From Rhodanobacter sp. Soil772 (GTDB lineage: Bacteria; Pseudomonadota; Gammaproteobacteria; Xanthomonadales; Rhodanobacteraceae): 64,000 nt of DNA. Position numbers and translations under genes: made by a program. Numbering within the stretch: position 1 is the first letter of the stretch; the number at the start of each line of letters is the position of its first letter. The notes beneath the pieces were generated by a model. It ran no database searches. It saw only the letters and a list, made by a program, of their open reading frames with translations, and was not told the DNA's origin. Where the stretch lies: NCBI RefSeq assembly GCF_001428385.1, contig NZ_LMSK01000001.1:1016803-1080802 (forward strand), given 5' to 3'. This document shows positions 61,029 to 64,000 of the stretch, one piece after another.

Positions 61029-61042
61029 CGTCATTCTCCTGG

Positions 61043-62080
61043 TCATTTTTCTGGCACGGGGGTGGTTTGCCACTGGATGGACACGATCTTCCAGCTGTCG
61101 CCGTCTTTTCTGAGGTTGAGCATCTCGCGGCTGCGCAGCGTGGCCGGCTTGCCCTTGACCGTGGCCTGCATGTCGCTTTCGCTGCCGACCATCGCGGTAT
61201 CGCCCATCGGCATCGAGCCCAGCGAGACCGGCGTGATCCGCGCGGTTTTCAGGAAGGCGATGTCCTCGCCCAGGTGACCGCTGGCATAGTCGTCGCGCGT
61301 CTGCGTCTGGCCGCCTTCGCTGATGCTGACATCGGGCGCCAGCAACGCAAGCACGGCGGCGCGATCGCCGCGCTGCAACGCCGCCTGGAACGCCCGCGCC
61401 ACGGCTTCGGCCGCGGGTGCCGCGTTCGGCTTCATTCCCTCCATCGACAGCGGCGTCTCGACCGCCGGAGTGCCGGCGGCGTGTTCGTGAGCATCGCTAT
61501 CCGCGGCGGTCGCCGCACGGCTGTGGCTGTGGCCACCCTCGTCGTCCATGTCCATGTCTTCATCCGGCGGAGCCTTTGCCACCATGTCCCTGTATTGCGC
61601 CGGCGTCATGTCGGGCAGCTTCTGCAGGAAGGCGACCATGCTCCAGATGGTGGGATCGTCGTGGCTGAGTCCCCACGCCGGCATCGCGCTCATCTTGATG
61701 CCGTGCTTGATCACCCAGAACGCTTCCTTCGGCGCGACCCGCACCTGCGACAGGTTCGGCGGCTGCGGGTACAGGCCCGGGCGGATTTCCGAATCTTTCA
61801 TGCCGGGCTTCAGATGGCACTCGGTGCACATCGCCGCGTACTGGCCGGCTCCCTTGAGGATCAGCTGCTCATCATTGAGGTTGGGCACCTGGATGTCTTT
61901 CGAGTGCACCTCGATCGAACGCTCGCGCATGGCCTGCATGACGGCGAAGACGGGTTTGGTGTGAGGGGCATCGGCACCCATGTCGTAGCGGCCCGAGTAC
62001 ACGAACACGCCCGCGCCGATGACAAAAACGCCCAGGACAACGGCGACGGTGATGCCATGCTGCTTGATCTGCTGTTTCAT
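61043..62080 (-). CDS. Membrane-anchored cytochrome c fused to an NTF2-like domain
   Basis: This 345-residue protein has an N-terminal anchor (GITVAVVLGVFVIGAGVFVY) and a cytochrome c domain with the haem site CTECH (Cys85, Cys88, His89) and likely axial Met133 in KMSAMPAWG. A Met/His/Asp-rich linker (PDEDMDMDDEGGHSHS) leads to a C-terminal SnoaL/NTF2-like (DUF4440) domain at about 220-345, containing ALQRGDRAAVLALLAPDVSI. The cytochrome could accept electrons from periplasmic copper oxidation by CopA; this is inferred. The genes on either side (DUF411, copB) are copper genes on the same strand. Confidence 0.85.
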   Translation of the reverse strand: MKQQIKQHGITVAVVLGVFVIGAGVFVYSGRYDMGADAPHTKPVFAVMQAMRERSIEVHSKDIQVPNLNDEQLILKGAGQYAAMCTECHLKPGMKDSEIRPGLYPQPPNLSQVRVAPKEAFWVIKHGIKMSAMPAWGLSHDDPTIWSMVAFLQKLPDMTPAQYRDMVAKAPPDEDMDMDDEGGHSHSRAATAADSDAHEHAAGTPAVETPLSMEGMKPNAAPAAEAVARAFQAALQRGDRAAVLALLAPDVSISEGGQTQTRDDYASGHLGEDIAFLKTARITPVSLGSMPMGDTAMVGSESDMQATVKGKPATLRSREMLNLRKDGDSWKIVSIQWQTTPVPEK

Positions 62081-62092
62081 GCTGCGTTCTCC

Positions 62093-63244
62093 TCAGAACC
62101 AGATGCGCACGCCGGCAACGATCTGCCGGTCGAGCACGGGTTGGCGATCCTGTCGTGCGTAGTCGGCGCTGGTGCCAACGCGGCGTACCCAGTTCACCCC
62201 GACGTACGGAGCGAACTGACGGCGAATCTCGTAGCGCAGGCGCAGGCCGAACTGTACATCGGAGATACCGCGGCCGATGCGTCGCTGCGGATCGCTTTTA
62301 CCGTACAGGTTGATCTCCGCTTCCGGCTGCAGGATCAGCCGCTGGGTGAACAGCAACTCGTATTCCGCGCGCAGGCGTGCCGCCGTGCGGCCGCCAGTGC
62401 CGACGTAACCGGTCGCCTCCAGCTCGAACCAGTACGGCGCCAGGCCCTGCACGCCGAACGCGGCCCAATTGCGCGCCGGGCCTTCGCCGAAGTCGTGGCG
62501 CACGCCCAGTTGCGTGCTCCAGAACGTGGCGATGTTGCGATTCCAGAGCACCTCCACGTTGCCGTCTTCGAGCTTGCCGCGACTGCGTTCGCCTTCGCTG
62601 CGCAGCCACAGCTTGTCGCTGTCGTTGCCGTACCAGCCCTGGATTTCCCAGCTCTGGCCGTTGGCGTCGCGGCCGCGGAACGCCTCCAGTTGATCGATCA
62701 GCAGCATGCCGGCCGGTGCGCCGCCGTGCATGTGCAGCTCATGCGCGGGGCTGGCGGCGATGCCGTCGGAATAATCGCCGCTGCGTGCATCCGCCGGCGC
62801 GCGGCCGCCCTGCATCGGCCCCATCGTCATGCCCGGCATCGAATCCATGTTGTGCGTCGCGCCGCGGCTCATGCCAGGCATCGCCTGGTGATCCATGCCG
62901 TGCATCGGGCCGTGATCCATCTGCAGCACCGTGCCGTGATCCATGCCGCCCATGTCATGCGCTCCGACGGACGAAGGTGCCGGTGTGGCCGGAGCATGCG
63001 GCGTCTTCTCGACCGGCGTTTTCATCGCCGGTTTCGTGGCGCTGTCTGCGGTGGCCGGCATCGCCATGTCGTGCATGCCGGCGTGATCCATGCCCGGCAT
63101 GGCACCCATGCCCGTCGGCGCCGTGCTGCTCGACGAGGCGGGAGCGCTCTGCGCCACTGCTGCCAGCGGCAACGCCAGCAGCAGTGCAGCCAGCAACGCC
63201 GAACGAAGCGGAACGATCGAGGTATTGCGGCGAAGCATCCTCAT
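62093..63244 (-). CDS. copB: Copper resistance outer-membrane protein CopB
   Basis: This 383-residue protein has a signal peptide (LLAALLLALPLAAVAQ), a Met/His-rich region (residues about 40-140) with repeats such as MPGMDHAGMHDM and MDHGPMHGMDHQAMPGM, and a C-terminal beta-barrel domain (about 170-383) ending VAGVRIWF. CopB binds copper at the outer membrane. The ATG at 63244 overlaps the copA stop by ATGA. Length and the DHxxM repeats fit the xanthomonad CopB type. Confidence 0.93.
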   Translation of the reverse strand: MRMLRRNTSIVPLRSALLAALLLALPLAAVAQSAPASSSSTAPTGMGAMPGMDHAGMHDMAMPATADSATKPAMKTPVEKTPHAPATPAPSSVGAHDMGGMDHGTVLQMDHGPMHGMDHQAMPGMSRGATHNMDSMPGMTMGPMQGGRAPADARSGDYSDGIAASPAHELHMHGGAPAGMLLIDQLEAFRGRDANGQSWEIQGWYGNDSDKLWLRSEGERSRGKLEDGNVEVLWNRNIATFWSTQLGVRHDFGEGPARNWAAFGVQGLAPYWFELEATGYVGTGGRTAARLRAEYELLFTQRLILQPEAEINLYGKSDPQRRIGRGISDVQFGLRLRYEIRRQFAPYVGVNWVRRVGTSADYARQDRQPVLDRQIVAGVRIWF

Positions 63245-64000
63245 GACACCACCACTTCGCGGAACATGCCCGCCTCCATGTGGTACAGCAGGTGGCAGTG
63301 GTAGGCCCAGCGCCCCGGTGCATCGGCCGACACCGCATAGGTGATGCGTTGCGCCGGCTGCACGTTGATGGTGTGCTTGCGCACCTGGAACTGGCCGTCC
63401 GGATTTTCCAGTTCGCTCCACATGCCGTGCAGGTGGATCGGGTGGTTCATCATGGTGTCGTTGACCAGCACGATGCGCAGCCGCTCGCCGGTATTGAAAT
63501 GCACCGGCTTGGCGTCGGAGAACTTCACGCCGTCGAACGACCAGATAAAGCGCTCCATGTTGCCGGTCAGATGCAGCTCGATCTCGCGGCCGGGTTCACG
63601 CGCATCGATCGGCCCGCCGATGGTGTGCAGGTCGGCGTAGGTCAGCACGCGGCGTCCGTTGTCGCGCAGGCCGATGCCCGGATCGTCGAGATTGCTGCGC
63701 GGCATGTCGACATGCATGTCCACGCCGGGGCCGTATTCGGTGCGGGCGTGGCGTACGACGGGTGCGGATGCAGCCGTCATGCCGACCATGTTGCCGTGAT
63801 CCATGCCGGGCATCGCGGCATGGCCACCGCCGTGGTCCGCGTGCGGCATCGCGCCCATCATGTCCTGCATGCCCAGCCACACGCGCTGGTCCAGCGCCGG
63901 CACCTCGGCGGACATGCCCTGCCGCGGCGCCAGCGTGCCGCGCGCATAACCGCTGCGGTCGATCGACTGGGCGAACAGGGTGTATGCACGCTCGTCCTGC
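63241..64000 (-). CDS. copA: Multicopper oxidase CopA, C-terminal part (N-terminus beyond window)
   Basis: The last 252 residues of a CopA-family multicopper oxidase are present; the start lies to the right of the window. CopA oxidises Cu(I) to the less toxic Cu(II) in the periplasm. The type 2/3 copper ligands appear as HPIHLHGMW and, near the end, HCHLLYHMEAGM with the blue-copper Cys, His and Met. A methionine-rich stretch (MQDMMGAMPHADHGGGHAA, MPGMDHGNMVGM) is typical. It is the first visible gene of the copper series. Confidence 0.94.
   Translation of the reverse strand, partial: QDERAYTLFAQSIDRSGYARGTLAPRQGMSAEVPALDQRVWLGMQDMMGAMPHADHGGGHAAMPGMDHGNMVGMTAASAPVVRHARTEYGPGVDMHVDMPRSNLDDPGIGLRDNGRRVLTYADLHTIGGPIDAREPGREIELHLTGNMERFIWSFDGVKFSDAKPVHFNTGERLRIVLVNDTMMNHPIHLHGMWSELENPDGQFQVRKHTINVQPAQRITYAVSADAPGRWAYHCHLLYHMEAGMFREVVVS

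Overview
The window is GC-rich chromosomal DNA that looks like the Rhodanobacteraceae (Xanthomonadales, Gammaproteobacteria; Rhodanobacter/Dyella-like). This is inferred from protein character and gene order (aroC/prmB, apbC-dcd-metG-rnfB-nth) and was not tested by a search. I see no rRNA, tRNA or CRISPR array. Genes are tightly packed, with many ATGA/GTGA/TAATG stop-start overlaps.

Region 1 (1-8.8 kb) is mostly housekeeping. It holds partial aroC, a GNAT acetyltransferase and prmB on the minus strand, psd, an unknown gene, an MltD-like lytic transglycosylase lipoprotein, a HerA-like (DUF853) ATPase, a membrane/TPR-like protein and greB. Region 2 (8.8-13.2 kb) carries a winged-helix/TPR regulator divergent from a HAF-repeat secreted protein. 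The pair sits between intact greB and a second, about 96% identical copy of the greB 3' half, which looks like the scar of a duplication or insertion. Region 3 (13.3-28 kb) is again mostly core: a PhnD-like binding protein, DUF3025, rimO, dienelactone hydrolase, HIT protein, dcd, FMN reductase, apbC, DUF2147, metG, rnfB-like ferredoxin, nth, a methyltransferase and a PadR/HAAS pair.

Region 4 (28.3-36.4 kb) is the main accessory locus. A 1984-residue secreted RHS-repeat protein ends in seven fibronectin-III-like modules instead of the usual RHS core. A second gene, with its own signal peptide, supplies the missing RHS-associated core and an AT-rich variable C-terminal domain. A small AT-rich gene starting 5 bases after its stop codon looks like an immunity gene. 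I read this as a split RHS toxin whose two halves are exported separately.

Region 5 (36.4-46.5 kb) has two MacB-type permeases without an ATPase, a peptidyl-prolyl isomerase, a PmtA-like methyltransferase, an AsmA protein, two EamA transporters (one with a 23-histidine tail), a methyltransferase and a small CDF-like cation transporter.

Region 6 (46.5-64 kb) is a heavy-metal resistance block, almost all on the minus strand. It contains a czcCBA-type efflux operon preceded by a His-rich membrane protein, and a mer-type cluster (merT, merP, a GDCCVxC protein, divergent merR with a textbook 19-bp-spacer promoter) that lacks merA. It ends with a roughly 10-kb collinear copper series: copA, copB, a cytochrome c/NTF2 fusion, DUF411, a small secreted protein, cusC, cusB, cusA and a CusF-like remnant. 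Together these would take copper and silver from periplasmic oxidation and binding (CopA/CopB) to export across the outer membrane (CusCBA), with divalent metals handled by CzcCBA.
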